Positions 6,804 through 14,192 are shown, numbered from the stretch's first letter. The stretch: 32,359 nt of DNA from a virus (IMGVR_UViG_3300032285_003303:1-32359), one strand, 5' to 3'. Notes: generated by a model from the sequence alone, not told the origin. A program made the numbers and translations.

Positions 6804-9800
6804 ATGGGCCTTCAAATCGTGATCCAGAAGGACGCCGTCATCGAGGCGACCTTGTTAGACAATAGCGTCGTCAACGCGGTCGTCGGTGCCGAAGCCAGCA
6901 TCACCGTCAATACGGGCGTTCCTGGCCCCCAAGGCGTTCCCGGCCCCCAAGGCACCCCTGGCGTCGGCGTCCCCTCTGGCGGCAGCGCGGGCCAAGTCTT
7001 GGCCAAGGTGGATGGGGTCGATTACAATACCCATTGGATCACGACCAACTCGGCGGTCTGGGGTAACATCACGGGTACCCTGTCCGACCAGACGGACTTG
7101 CAGTCGGCCTTGGACGCCAAGTATGACGCCAGCAACCCTTCTGGCTTCATCACGGCATCGGCTTTGGCCCCGTACCTGACGGCCTCGACCGCTGCGGCGA
7201 CGTACTACCCGCTGACCAACCCATCCGGCTTCATCACTAGCTCGGCCTTGACGCCGTACTTGACCATCAGCACGGCGGCGGCGACCTACCAGACTATCAG
7301 CGGAATGTCGGCCTATCTCCAGAAGTCTGGCGGCACGATTACTGGCGACCTTCAGTCCAACAACGGTTCGGCCTACCGTACTTACGACGGCTACTACAAG
7401 ACCGCCGTCCTGAATCCGCAATACCTCCAATTCAACAATTCCGACATCGGCGGCGGTGCGCTGACGATTGAGTCTAGCGGCATCACGTTCCCCTCTGGCA
7501 AGCAGACGGTATATTACCCCGGCACGTCCATCCTTAACGGCTACGCCACCGAGTCGTGGGTCACGGCTGGCTTCTATCCGCTGACTGGCAACCCCTCCAA
7601 CTTCATCGCTGACGCGCCTTCCGATGGCACGACCTACGGGCGCAAGGATGCGGCTTGGGTTGCGGCGGCTTCGCCTTTCACGGGCGGCGACATCCCTGGC
7701 CCGATCACGATGCACGGCGGCACCATCGACTCGGAGATGTCCTCGGATTTCTTCGGCGTGGAACTGTCGAGCGACCCGACGCAGTACGCCGAGCTGCAAT
7801 ACAACGCGCTGACGGTGGCAAGTGGCGGTGCATCGTCTACAATCAATGCAGGTGAGTTTAATTTCATCGGTACTCTCGCTCAATTCATGAGCGAAGGTAA
7901 CGACATCGCATACATTTCAAACACCCATTCTGGTACGCTCGCAGTTATTGGAGTTTATGACGACGCACAGGGCGGAACTTTTGAAGCGGTCAAGGGTTCG
8001 CAACGCACGATTGTCAACGGAAACGGCATCATCTTCCCGGACGTTACCGTCCAGACCACGGCCTTCCCTGGCTTCGCTGGCTACGCTACGGAGTCTTTCG
8101 TAACGTCTCAAGGTTACATCACGCAGTCTACGGCTGATGGGCTTTATTACGGCATCAGCAATCCGAGCGGATTTATTACGGCTGGCGACTTGTCCGGCTA
8201 TGCCACGCTCGGAGGCTCGACCTTTACCGGCTTGGTCCAAGTCAAGGCATCCAACGGCGGCGGCGCGGGACTTCGTATCCCCCTCGGCACGACTCCTTCC
8301 AGCCCTTCGGACGGCGACATCTGGAACTTTGGATCGGCTGGCCTGAAGGTTCGCCTTTCTGGAGTCACCGAGACGCTGGCCAACCAGTCTTGGGTCACCT
8401 CGCAAGGCTACATCACTTCGTCCGCCCTATCCCCTTATCTTCTTTCCTCGACGGCGGCAACGACCTACGCCCCCATTGCGGCGGCGGTGCCTACGGGCGG
8501 TTCGACTGGGCAAGTGCTGACCAAGACCAGTTCGACCAATTACGCCTTGTCCTGGAACACCCCTGTCGTCGGCGATCGTTACTACACGACCTCCACGACC
8601 TCCCTGTCGGTGAGCAACGGAAGTAAGTCGCTCACGGTCGGGACTGGCCTTTCCTACACGACCCAGCAGTCGGTCATCGTGGCCTATGATGCGACCCATC
8701 ATATGCACGGGACCGTCACGTCCTACAACTCTTCCACGGGTGCGATGGTCGTGGATGTCGCCCAGCATACTGGCAGCGGTACCTTCACCTCTTGGACGAT
8801 CAATGTCGGAGGGGTGGTTGCGGGTTCATGGGGTAGCATCACGGGAACGCTGTCCGACCAGACGGACTTGCAGTCGGCTCTGGACGCCAAGGCACCTACG
8901 TCTGCCCCGACCTTCACGGGCGTCGTCACCATCCCGACTCCGCTCACCTCGGATAACTCTACCACCGCGGCTTCCACCGCCTTCGTCAAGGCTCAAGGAT
9001 ACCTCACCTCGGCCCCCGTCACCTCGGTGGCTGGGCGTACTGGTGCGGTGACCCTTGCGGTCGCCGATGTCTCTGGTGCGGCTCCTACGGCCTCCCCAAG
9101 CCTAACCGGCACCCCTCTCTCGACGACGGCGACTGCGGACACGAACACGACCCAAATCGCCACCACGGCCTTTGTCGTCGGTCAGGCTTCGTCCACCACG
9201 CCTTCGGCTACTGGCACGGCGGCGGTCGGTACGTCCCTCAAGTACGCTCGCGCTGACCACGTCCACGCCAATCCTCTGCCGACTGGCGGGACTACCTCGC
9301 AAGTGTTAAGCAAGGTAAACTCGACCGACTACAATGTTCAGTGGGTCACTCCTTCCTCTGGCGGCTCCGGCGGTTGCGATGTCCAGACGTTCGGATCGTC
9401 GTCGTCGAGCGGCTCATTTACCTGGACGAAGCCGAGCGGTGCGAAGTGGGTTGAAATCCTTCTGTTTGCTGGCGGCGGCGGCGGTGGGTCTGGCGGTCGA
9501 TATGCTACTTCCTCTGCTCGTTTTGGTGGTGGCGGCGGCGGTGCTGGTGGCATTTTTTATAGTCGCATTAACGCGGCATATCTAGGCTCTACGGAAACTG
9601 TTGTCGTTGGTGCTGGAACTGCTGGTGGAACATCAATCACATCTGACACAACCGCAGGAAATAACGGAACTGTCGGCAATAGCACGACCTTCTCCATTTA
9701 CAGAGCAATTTCCGGAAACTTTGGCTCTGGAGGTTCAAATACAGCAGGAGCAGCGGGTGGCACTAGGATTTCAATCGTATTCCCTTCCACAGTAACGGCT

Positions 9801-10238
9801 GGCGGTGCTGGCGCTGGTGCTTCCACCACGGGAACTTCTGCAACCTCTACCTCTGGTCAAAACATCACACCTTCAGGGGGTGGCGGTGGAGCAGGCGCCG
9901 GGGCGGCTAGTACCACTAATGCGACTGGAGGAGATGGCGGATTTTTTACTGCCAATGTTGGTGCTTCTGGAGTCAACTCAAGTATCGCTGGAGGTTCTGG
10001 TGGAACTGCTGGGGGAACAGCCGCAACCGCTGGCACTTCAGCCACGACCCAATATATGCAAGGCGGCACAGGTGGCGGCGGCGGCTACTATCGCACGGGC
10101 GTCGCTGGAGGTACAGGCGGTGCAGGCGGTTGGCCTGGTGGTGGCGGCGGCGGCGGCGGTGCATCCGACAACGGCTTCGCATCTGGCGCAGGCGGTGCTG
10201 GTGCCAACGGCTTCGCTGTCATCATCACCTACTTCTAA
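6804..10238 (+). CDS. Modular tail fibre / receptor-binding protein with glycine-rich tip
   Basis: An 1144-residue fibre, the largest gene in the window. Residues about 38-55 carry collagen-like G-x-x triplets (G-V-P-G-P-Q-G-V-P-G-P-Q). A module P-x-G-G-x-x-x-Q-V-L-x-K followed by a Y and W occurs three times, near residues 55, 565 and 830. The W-G-x-I-T-G-T-L-S-D-Q-T-D-L-Q-S-A-L-D-A-K segment occurs twice, and N-P-S-G-F-I-T repeats lie between them. From about residue 850 comes SFTWTKPSGAKWVEILLF, the entry to a glycine-rich domain running to the C-terminal GFAVIITYF. Glycine-rich tips of this kind bind host surface receptors. Codon use from about 9.54 to 10.0 kb, and in a patch at 7.83-8.02 kb, is more A/T-rich than the rest, suggesting domain exchange. 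Confidence 0.88.
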   Translation: MGLQIVIQKDAVIEATLLDNSVVNAVVGAEASITVNTGVPGPQGVPGPQGTPGVGVPSGGSAGQVLAKVDGVDYNTHWITTNSAVWGNITGTLSDQTDLQSALDAKYDASNPSGFITASALAPYLTASTAAATYYPLTNPSGFITSSALTPYLTISTAAATYQTISGMSAYLQKSGGTITGDLQSNNGSAYRTYDGYYKTAVLNPQYLQFNNSDIGGGALTIESSGITFPSGKQTVYYPGTSILNGYATESWVTAGFYPLTGNPSNFIADAPSDGTTYGRKDAAWVAAASPFTGGDIPGPITMHGGTIDSEMSSDFFGVELSSDPTQYAELQYNALTVASGGASSTINAGEFNFIGTLAQFMSEGNDIAYISNTHSGTLAVIGVYDDAQGGTFEAVKGSQRTIVNGNGIIFPDVTVQTTAFPGFAGYATESFVTSQGYITQSTADGLYYGISNPSGFITAGDLSGYATLGGSTFTGLVQVKASNGGGAGLRIPLGTTPSSPSDGDIWNFGSAGLKVRLSGVTETLANQSWVTSQGYITSSALSPYLLSSTAATTYAPIAAAVPTGGSTGQVLTKTSSTNYALSWNTPVVGDRYYTTSTTSLSVSNGSKSLTVGTGLSYTTQQSVIVAYDATHHMHGTVTSYNSSTGAMVVDVAQHTGSGTFTSWTINVGGVVAGSWGSITGTLSDQTDLQSALDAKAPTSAPTFTGVVTIPTPLTSDNSTTAASTAFVKAQGYLTSAPVTSVAGRTGAVTLAVADVSGAAPTASPSLTGTPLSTTATADTNTTQIATTAFVVGQASSTTPSATGTAAVGTSLKYARADHVHANPLPTGGTTSQVLSKVNSTDYNVQWVTPSSGGSGGCDVQTFGSSSSSGSFTWTKPSGAKWVEILLFAGGGGGGSGGRYATSSARFGGGGGGAGGIFYSRINAAYLGSTETVVVGAGTAGGTSITSDTTAGNNGTVGNSTTFSIYRAISGNFGSGGSNTAGAAGGTRISIVFPSTVTAGGAGAGASTTGTSATSTSGQNITPSGGGGGAGAGAASTTNATGGDGGFFTANVGASGVNSSIAGGSGGTAGGTAATAGTSATTQYMQGGTGGGGGYYRTGVAGGTGGAGGWPGGGGGGGGASDNGFASGAGGAGANGFAVIITYF
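7060..7121 (+). repeat. Fibre-internal direct repeat, unit A
   Basis: A 62-bp stretch coding for W-G-N-I-T-G-T-L-S-D-Q-T-D-L-Q-S-A-L-D-A-K. It is nearly identical at the DNA level to 8830-8891, with only a handful of differences, mostly silent. The pair flanks about 1.7 kb of the fibre gene and could recombine to delete or swap that segment. Confidence 0.8.
8830..8891 (+). repeat. Fibre-internal direct repeat, unit B
   Basis: Second copy of the fibre repeat, in the same reading frame as unit A at 7060-7121. High DNA identity rather than only protein similarity suggests recent duplication, gene conversion or selection for a recombination joint. Confidence 0.8.
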
Positions 10239-10243
10239 ACCAT

Positions 10244-10471
10244 ATGCCTTCCTCGACCTTCACCGATCACAACGGCCTCGCCTGGACCCGCTCCGACGAC
10301 CGACTCTCCATCACCTGCTCCGACGGTCGCTCCGTTTTCGGCAACGAGGAGATGACCGACGAATACCTCGTCTCCGTCGCCTACCAAGCCGACGTCCCCC
10401 AGAAGACCGACGCCGACCGCATCGCCGAACTCGAAGCCAAACTCGCCGCGCTCCTGGCTAAACTTGCGTAA
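10244..10471 (+). CDS. Small post-fibre protein, unknown function
   Basis: A 75-residue protein starting at ATG 10244, 5 bases after the fibre stop (upstream CTAAACCAT, no Shine-Dalgarno motif). The N-terminal half looks like a small beta domain (TFTDHNGLAWTRSDDRLSI). The C-terminus is a leucine/alanine coiled-coil helix (RIAELEAKLAALLAKLA) that could trimerise. A location right behind the fibre suggests a fibre chaperone or accessory subunit, but this is inference. Confidence 0.6.
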   Translation: MPSSTFTDHNGLAWTRSDDRLSITCSDGRSVFGNEEMTDEYLVSVAYQADVPQKTDADRIAELEAKLAALLAKLA

Positions 10472-10474
10472 CCT

Positions 10475-10606
10475 ATGACCACCTTTCTCATCGGCCTTCT
10501 CATCGGCTTCATCGCCGGACTTCTCGTCTTCCGCAACAATGCTGCCAAAGCCGCCAAGCTCGAAGACAAGGGTAAGAGCATCCTCGACGCGCTGAAAGGC
10601 CGCTGA
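10475..10606 (+). CDS. Small membrane protein of the lysis region
   Basis: A 43-residue protein beginning with a hydrophobic segment (TFLIGLLIGFIAGLLVF) that should span the membrane once. A basic then mixed-charge helix (RNNAAKAAKLEDKGKSILDALKGR) follows. It lies 3 bases before the spanin candidate and at the head of the lysis genes, so an accessory holin or antiholin is possible. The small-xxx-small pattern (G-L-L-I-G-F-I-A-G) favours helix packing. Too short for family assignment. Confidence 0.6.
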   Translation: MTTFLIGLLIGFIAGLLVFRNNAAKAAKLEDKGKSILDALKGR

Positions 10607-10609
10607 CCC

Positions 10610-11326
10610 ATGCGCCGCGTCCTAGCCATCTGCGTCACGCTCTGGTTGGCTGGATGTGCTACGCGTCAGCCGGAACTCCCTCCGCAGCCGAACGCCCCGA
10701 CGACTGAATCCGTGGTGACCAACCTCACGGCGACCCAAGACAAGGTGGATGGCAAAGTGGCCGCCGCCGTGACCATCGCCAAGGAAGCCAACACCGCCGG
10801 CAAGCCGACGACCGTGGACAGCGAACTCTCCGTCGCCTTGTCCCTGCTCGCCGCTCCGCTTCCTTCCGACCTCGCCCTCGCCCGCCAACGTTCGACCCCC
10901 GCCGATTACGAGGCCGCCAAGAAGTTCGGTCATTCGCTGCTCACCTCCCTCGACGCGGCCCAAGCCAAACTCGCCGCCGATCAGAAGGAAGCCGCCAGGG
11001 TGTCGGCGATGAAAGACGCCCGCATCGTCGAGCTGAACGCCGAACTCGCCCGCGTCAAAGCCGAAGGTCCCCGCAATATGGTCTTGGCCTCCGCTGGCGT
11101 CTGCTTCGTAGCCGCGCTCGTCATGGGCCTCATCGGCCAATACGTCCGCTCCGGTGTCGCTTTCGCCATCGGGACGTTCCTGTCCGCCTTGCCTCTCCTC
11201 TTCGACTCCAAGTGGTTCCTACCTTCCCTTGGCGGACTGCTGCTGGTCGCCGTAGCCGGGGAACTGTACGTCATATTCAAACCAGCCGCCGCCATTCCAA
11301 CCGATGAGCAAGCGCCGAAAGTTTAA
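10610..11326 (+). CDS. Lipoprotein with C-terminal membrane segments, unimolecular-spanin candidate
   Basis: A 238-residue protein. Residues 1-16 are a lipoprotein signal with lipobox L-A-G-C (Cys16). A proline-rich linker and a long helical periplasmic part follow, including a coiled-coil stretch (QAKLAADQKEAARVSAMKD, residues about 115-150). Near the C-terminus are hydrophobic segments at roughly residues 158-180, 184-202 and 205-224. An N-terminal outer-membrane anchor joined to C-terminal inner-membrane segments is the architecture of unimolecular spanins (T1 gp11 type), which fuse the two membranes in the last step of lysis. Known u-spanins have one C-terminal TM; the extra segments are odd. 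Neighbours are a small membrane protein, a metallopeptidase and a holin. It overlaps the next gene by 23 bases. Confidence 0.55.
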   Translation: MRRVLAICVTLWLAGCATRQPELPPQPNAPTTESVVTNLTATQDKVDGKVAAAVTIAKEANTAGKPTTVDSELSVALSLLAAPLPSDLALARQRSTPADYEAAKKFGHSLLTSLDAAQAKLAADQKEAARVSAMKDARIVELNAELARVKAEGPRNMVLASAGVCFVAALVMGLIGQYVRSGVAFAIGTFLSALPLLFDSKWFLPSLGGLLLVAVAGELYVIFKPAAAIPTDEQAPKV

Positions 11327-11585
11327 GGTCGTCGAGCGACGCCTCGGAAAAGAGAAGGCTTGGGGTCAGTGTACTCCTGCCGAAGGTTTGATTGAGCTGG
11401 ATTCCAGATTGTCGGCTAAACGCCATTGCGAGGTGCTCCTCCACGAAGCCGTCCATCTTTGCTTCCCGGAAATGTCGGAGTCGGAAGTAGATCGCGCCGG
11501 CAAACTTCTCCGCGACGTCATGTGGTCCCAGAATTACCGCCGCGTCTTGTTGCAGCCCAATTCCAAACCTCCCCGCATTTCGTGA
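11304..11585 (+). CDS. HExxH zinc metallopeptidase-like protein
   Basis: A 93-residue protein with a clear HEAVH zincin motif in L-L-H-E-A-V-H-L-C-F-P-E-M, followed by S-E-S-E-V-D-R-A that can provide the third metal ligand. The preceding G-L-I-E-L-D-S-R-L segment resembles small phage metallopeptidases of the ImmA/IrrE (DUF955)- or SprT-like kind, rather than M15 or M23 endolysins. It lies between the spanin candidate and the holin, so a role in wall or envelope degradation is possible. A host-factor protease is equally possible. No signal peptide is present. It overlaps both neighbours (23 and 4 bases). Confidence 0.6.
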   Translation: MSKRRKFKVVERRLGKEKAWGQCTPAEGLIELDSRLSAKRHCEVLLHEAVHLCFPEMSESEVDRAGKLLRDVMWSQNYRRVLLQPNSKPPRIS

Positions 11586-11917
11586 GCGCCTTGCCCACCC
11601 CCCCCACCCCTGAAGACGTCCCTGTCGGCCTCCGCGACATCGGCATCGGCATCGCCATCGGTTCGGCCTCCTGGCTGACCCGTTACTTTTGCAGTACGGA
11701 GAAGCAGTCGCTTGGGTACATCGCACGACGGACCGCCACGGCTTCTCTGGCCGCCGTTTTGATCGGGGCCGCGTGCAAGGGGTACTTCAACAGCGAAGGC
11801 ATGGCTTTCGGAGCGGCGGGGGCAGGGGCTTACGCTTCCCCGGAATTAGTCGATTGGGCGCTCAACTGGCTGCGGAAACACGCCGCCAAGGGTAAGGCGC
11901 CGTCTAAAGGCGAGTAA
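11582..11917 (+). CDS. Putative holin (LydA/phage_holin-like)
   Basis: A 111-residue membrane protein starting at GTG 11582, whose GTGA overlaps the upstream TGA. The pattern resembles small holins of the LydA type. There is a first hydrophobic segment (DIGIGIAIGSASWLTRYF), a basic turn (ARRTATAS), a second segment (LAAVLIGAACKGYF), then MAFGAAGAGAYASPELVDWALNWL, and a lysine-rich tail (KHAAKGKAPSKGE). Holins time lysis by opening the inner membrane. It is the last gene of the late block. The assignment rests on topology, tail charge and neighbours. Confidence 0.65.
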   Translation: MSALPTPPTPEDVPVGLRDIGIGIAIGSASWLTRYFCSTEKQSLGYIARRTATASLAAVLIGAACKGYFNSEGMAFGAAGAGAYASPELVDWALNWLRKHAAKGKAPSKGE

Positions 11918-12093
11918 GGCCGCCACGGGCAAGCCAGAGGGGTCAAATGGGCCTTCGGGTGTCGCGGTCTGACTGTCGCGGTGCTAGTATCTTTATGCCG
12001 TGACCGACCCCCGTCCAACAAAGTCGGAAAAACATTCTTGCCTAAATGGAAAAGGTGTTCCACATTGTCGGAGTAATCCAACCAACGATCCAC
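11918..12093 (+). promoter_or_regulatory. Non-coding region heading the early/middle gene block
   Basis: This is the largest gap between genes (176 bases, or 128 if the next gene starts at ATG 12046). It holds two GTCGCGGT octamers (11961-11968 and 11975-11982, 14 bp apart) and a degenerate copy of the late repeat (11969-11985). A TAGTAT that could serve as a -10 box lies at 11985-11990. A CCGAC/GTCGG inverted repeat (12004-12008 and 12023-12027) is followed by five A. No clean sigma-70 -35 box can be set at the right distance. It is the best candidate for the promoter of the 12-23 kb genes. No tRNA-like fold is seen. Confidence 0.45.
11969..11985 (+). repeat. Degenerate copy of the 17-base repeat (copy 6)
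   Basis: CTGACTGTCGCGGTGCT matches the late repeat at 12 of 17 positions, with the core TGACTGyCGCG retained and the second TTGAC lost. It sits at the boundary between the lysis genes and the early/middle block. That position matches the block-heading location of the perfect copies, but chance similarity cannot be excluded. Confidence 0.4.
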
Positions 12094-12561
12094 ATGACCA
12101 CCGCCCTCAACACCGCCTCCCTCAAGAACCTCAAACTGAATCTTACGTTCAGCCGCGAGACCTACTGCTTCACCGCCAAGGTCCACGTCGCCGGCGTCGA
12201 GGTCGCCTATGCCGAGAATGACGGCCACGGCGGTTGCACGTTCGTGACGCTCAACCCTCACGGCATCAGCCTCGGCCTCGACCGCAAGGCGCTTGAAGAT
12301 CGCGTCGATGACTTGGTCGATGAAGCCGCGAAAGCCAAAGACCTTGCCCGCATGGTCAAGAAAGTCCGCAAAGACATGAACACAAAAGTGCTTTTCATCA
12401 AAGAAAACGAGTTTGAGGTTGGTTGCTATTCTTTTTGCAAGCACAACGGAACCGTTCCCGGCTTCGACGCCGCGTTCGCCGCGATGAAGAAGAAGTATCC
12501 CACCGCCACGTTCCTCAACGGCATGAGCGACGCCCAACTCATCCACACCCTTGGCCTTTAA
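12094..12561 (+). CDS. Unknown protein, first gene of the early/middle block
   Basis: A 155-residue protein from ATG 12094. An in-frame ATG at 12046 would add 16 residues; I prefer 12094 because its AACGATCCAC upstream context matches other starts here. The N-terminal half is beta-rich (LKLNLTFSRETYCFTAKVHVAG) and the middle is a charged helix (EDRVDDLVDEAAKAKDLARMVKKVRKD). Cysteines are scattered with no metal-binding spacing. I do not recognise a family. As the first gene after the putative early promoter it may act early in takeover of the host, which is speculative. Confidence 0.7.
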   Translation: MTTALNTASLKNLKLNLTFSRETYCFTAKVHVAGVEVAYAENDGHGGCTFVTLNPHGISLGLDRKALEDRVDDLVDEAAKAKDLARMVKKVRKDMNTKVLFIKENEFEVGCYSFCKHNGTVPGFDAAFAAMKKKYPTATFLNGMSDAQLIHTLGL

Positions 12562-12582
12562 TTCACTCCCAACGCTCCCACC

Positions 12583-12723
12583 ATGAAAACCGTCCTCCTG
12601 TTCCTCGCTCTCCTCGCCGGCGCTGTCGGCTACAACGCGCTGCTGGTGACTAAAGGCCCGTCGCTCTACAAGGCCATCAACGGCCAGGACACCGTCAAGG
12701 CCAAGACCCACCGCGCCCGCTAA
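12583..12723 (+). CDS. Small exported or membrane-anchored protein
   Basis: A 46-residue protein with a classical hydrophobic N-terminus (KTVLLFLALLAGAVGYNALLV), which would act as an uncleaved anchor or a signal peptide. A short basic tail (KAKTHRAR) follows. It is translated from an ATG preceded by AACGCTCCCACC without a Shine-Dalgarno motif. No family is recognisable. A superinfection-exclusion or envelope-modifying peptide would fit its size, but nothing in the sequence proves it. Confidence 0.6.
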   Translation: MKTVLLFLALLAGAVGYNALLVTKGPSLYKAINGQDTVKAKTHRAR

Positions 12724-12750
12724 TTTCCACCCACAACCCAGCCCAACAAA

Positions 12751-13083
12751 ATGAGCAGCCTAGGCATCATCAAGATCAGCGAACCCGACCGCCTTGAAAC
12801 GGTCAAAGACATCATCCTAGAACACCGCGCCAAGGCCGGCAGCCGTGCGTCGTACGAATTGTACGGCATCGACTACGGTTCTGGCCGCGTCCGACTGACC
12901 CTTGTCGGTCACGCTCCTACGTCCGGCGACTTTAGCCCGTTGATTGCAAAGAAGCGACTCGCCGCCCTTACCGACCGTCACAACATGGTTGCCGAGTTCC
13001 GCGGCGCTTGGAAGTCGGAGACCGAAGGCAAGGTCGTCGCGTACGAGTCCGAGCATCAGGCCGCAATCAACGCCAACAAGTAA
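12751..13083 (+). CDS. Unknown protein, 110 residues
   Basis: A 110-residue soluble protein with an alternating helix/strand pattern: LETVKDIILEHRAKAG, then ASYELYGIDYGSGRVRLTLVGH, and a basic helix LIAKKRLAALTDRHN. It has no metal, nucleotide or membrane motif. The start follows CAGCCCAACAAA. The A-rich triplet before the ATG is typical of SD-independent starts. I do not recognise the family. Confidence 0.65.
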   Translation: MSSLGIIKISEPDRLETVKDIILEHRAKAGSRASYELYGIDYGSGRVRLTLVGHAPTSGDFSPLIAKKRLAALTDRHNMVAEFRGAWKSETEGKVVAYESEHQAAINANK

Positions 13084-13093
13084 TCTCACCCCC

Positions 13094-13363
13094 ATGCCAT
13101 ACACCAACACAACCAACGAAGTCGCCGTCGCCGGCCGACCTCCGCTCAAGACCACCCGCCCCGTCACGCCGTTCTTGGCCCAGCGCCTTGCCCGTCATTA
13201 CCCGCAGATCAGGACGCTCAACGAAGTCCACAAGTCCCAGCTCGACGCGGCCTCGGCCTTGGACGTCGAAGTCGGAACCCTGCGCTACTGGGTCAAGATT
13301 CTCGGCATATCCTGGAACAACCTCAAGGCGTACAAGCCGCGCAAGAAAGCCACCCATGCCTAA
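13094..13363 (+). CDS. Small basic HTH-like protein
   Basis: An 89-residue basic protein from ATG 13094. Residues about 50-75 (QLDAASALDVEVGTLRYWVK) fit a helix-turn-helix: a first helix, a turn at D-V-E-V-G, and a recognition helix containing T-L-R-Y-W. The tail (YKPRKKATHA) is lysine-rich. A DNA-binding regulator or small adaptor is likely. A longer upstream frame overlapping the previous gene is unlikely, because this ATG lies 11 bases after that gene's stop. It overlaps the following gene by 8 bases. Confidence 0.6.
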   Translation: MPYTNTTNEVAVAGRPPLKTTRPVTPFLAQRLARHYPQIRTLNEVHKSQLDAASALDVEVGTLRYWVKILGISWNNLKAYKPRKKATHA

Positions 13364-13643
13364 CCCACTAGCCCACTCTCCCGACATGATCACCGTCATC
13401 CGTCCGTCCGTCATGCCACGCCTCTGGTGGCTCAACCCTTGGGCTTCGGCCAAGTATCTCCACAGCGCCGCGACGGCCTTGAAAGACTACGCCGACCAAA
13501 CCGACCGCGTCCTGGACATCCAGAAGTCCGTCATCGAAGACCAGTCTGCCGAAATTGCCGGACTTCGCCGACGCATTTCTGAACTGCACGACGCCATCAT
13601 CAAGGGCACGGCCATCACCCCTGACGCTTACCCCCATGAGTAA
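13356..13643 (+). CDS. Coiled-coil protein, unknown function
   Basis: A 95-residue protein if it starts at ATG 13356, which overlaps the upstream gene by 8 bases. An alternative ATG at 13386 gives 85 residues. The first part is tryptophan-rich (LWWLNPWASAKYL). The second half is a long amphipathic helix (QKSVIEDQSAEIAGLRRRIS) likely to form a coiled coil. No membrane segment is convincing. It overlaps the next gene by 8 bases. Function unknown. Confidence 0.55.
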   Translation: MPNPLAHSPDMITVIRPSVMPRLWWLNPWASAKYLHSAATALKDYADQTDRVLDIQKSVIEDQSAEIAGLRRRISELHDAIIKGTAITPDAYPHE

Positions 13644-13920
13644 CTTCCAGCACCTTGAGGGTATGCGGAACCTGCTACTCGAAATCTTCGAGGTCAATGA
13701 GCGCATCATGACCGGGGACATCGTCTCCGCCAAGGCCGCCATCGCGTCCACCAACGTGAAGAAGATACTGACGCACTACCACGAGGCCCTGCACGAGGAC
13801 GGCGCCGTGAAGGTATCGCTCCAGGCTTACGTTGCCGCCGGTGGCTGGGTCGGCGTCCAATACTCCTATGAGCTCGACGGCTTCGAGGTCGCCGGATCAC
13901 AAGTCCCGAGACGCGTATGA
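13636..13920 (+). CDS. Unknown protein, 94 residues
   Basis: A 94-residue protein starting at ATG 13636 (context TACCCCC-ATG). The N-terminal two thirds is helical (MRNLLLEIFEVNERIM, then AAIASTNVKKILTHYHEALH). The C-terminus is strand-rich (AYVAAGGWVGVQYSYELDGF). No known motif is visible. Its stop overlaps the next ATG as ATGA. Confidence 0.6.
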   Translation: MSNFQHLEGMRNLLLEIFEVNERIMTGDIVSAKAAIASTNVKKILTHYHEALHEDGAVKVSLQAYVAAGGWVGVQYSYELDGFEVAGSQVPRRV

Positions 13921-14192
13921 GCGAACCTATCCGCTACGCCATGAGCTGGGCCACCGATGAGGACGAGTTTGTCTACGTCAGCCCGAAGGAACAACCCAAT
14001 GGCAACTGGGTTAAGTGGGAGGACTACGCCCGCCTCAAGGCCGAGGTCGAGCGGCTGACCAAATCTGGGGATGGCCTTTATAAATCCATGCTCGAAATCG
14101 GCTGCAATGAGATGGCCGACAACTTCCAGTATGATGCGTGGTTCGGCTCGATGAAAGACTGGAACGCCGCCAAGGAGGGCAAGCAGCCGTGA
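13917..14192 (+). CDS. Unknown acidic protein, 91 residues
   Basis: A 91-residue acidic protein (MSEPIRYAMSWATDEDEF at the start) with a helix W-E-D-Y-A-R-L-K-A-E-V-E-R-L and a tryptophan-containing tail. Short phage proteins with a similar W-x-x-Y-x-x-L-x-x-E-x-x-x-L segment are common in early regions, but no function is established that I can name. ATGA overlap with the upstream gene and GTGA overlap with the downstream lysin gene imply translational coupling. Confidence 0.6.
   Translation: MSEPIRYAMSWATDEDEFVYVSPKEQPNGNWVKWEDYARLKAEVERLTKSGDGLYKSMLEIGCNEMADNFQYDAWFGSMKDWNAAKEGKQP

Noticed and set aside
6855-7883. 342-codon open frame on the - strand opposite the fibre gene, and similar long - strand frames at 11830-12711, 28382-29395 and 30070-30948
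   Set aside because: They lie exactly antisense to well-supported genes, encode arginine-rich low-complexity proteins without motifs, and reflect the strong codon bias of a GC-rich genome.
9470-10240. Diversity-generating retroelement acting on the glycine-rich fibre tip
   Set aside because: No reverse transcriptase gene and no template repeat are present. Repetition here is simple glycine-codon repetition.
11918-12093. tRNA or other structured RNA gene in the largest gap
   Set aside because: No acceptor stem, T-loop (GGTTCGA-type) or anticodon arm could be formed; only short inverted repeats are seen.
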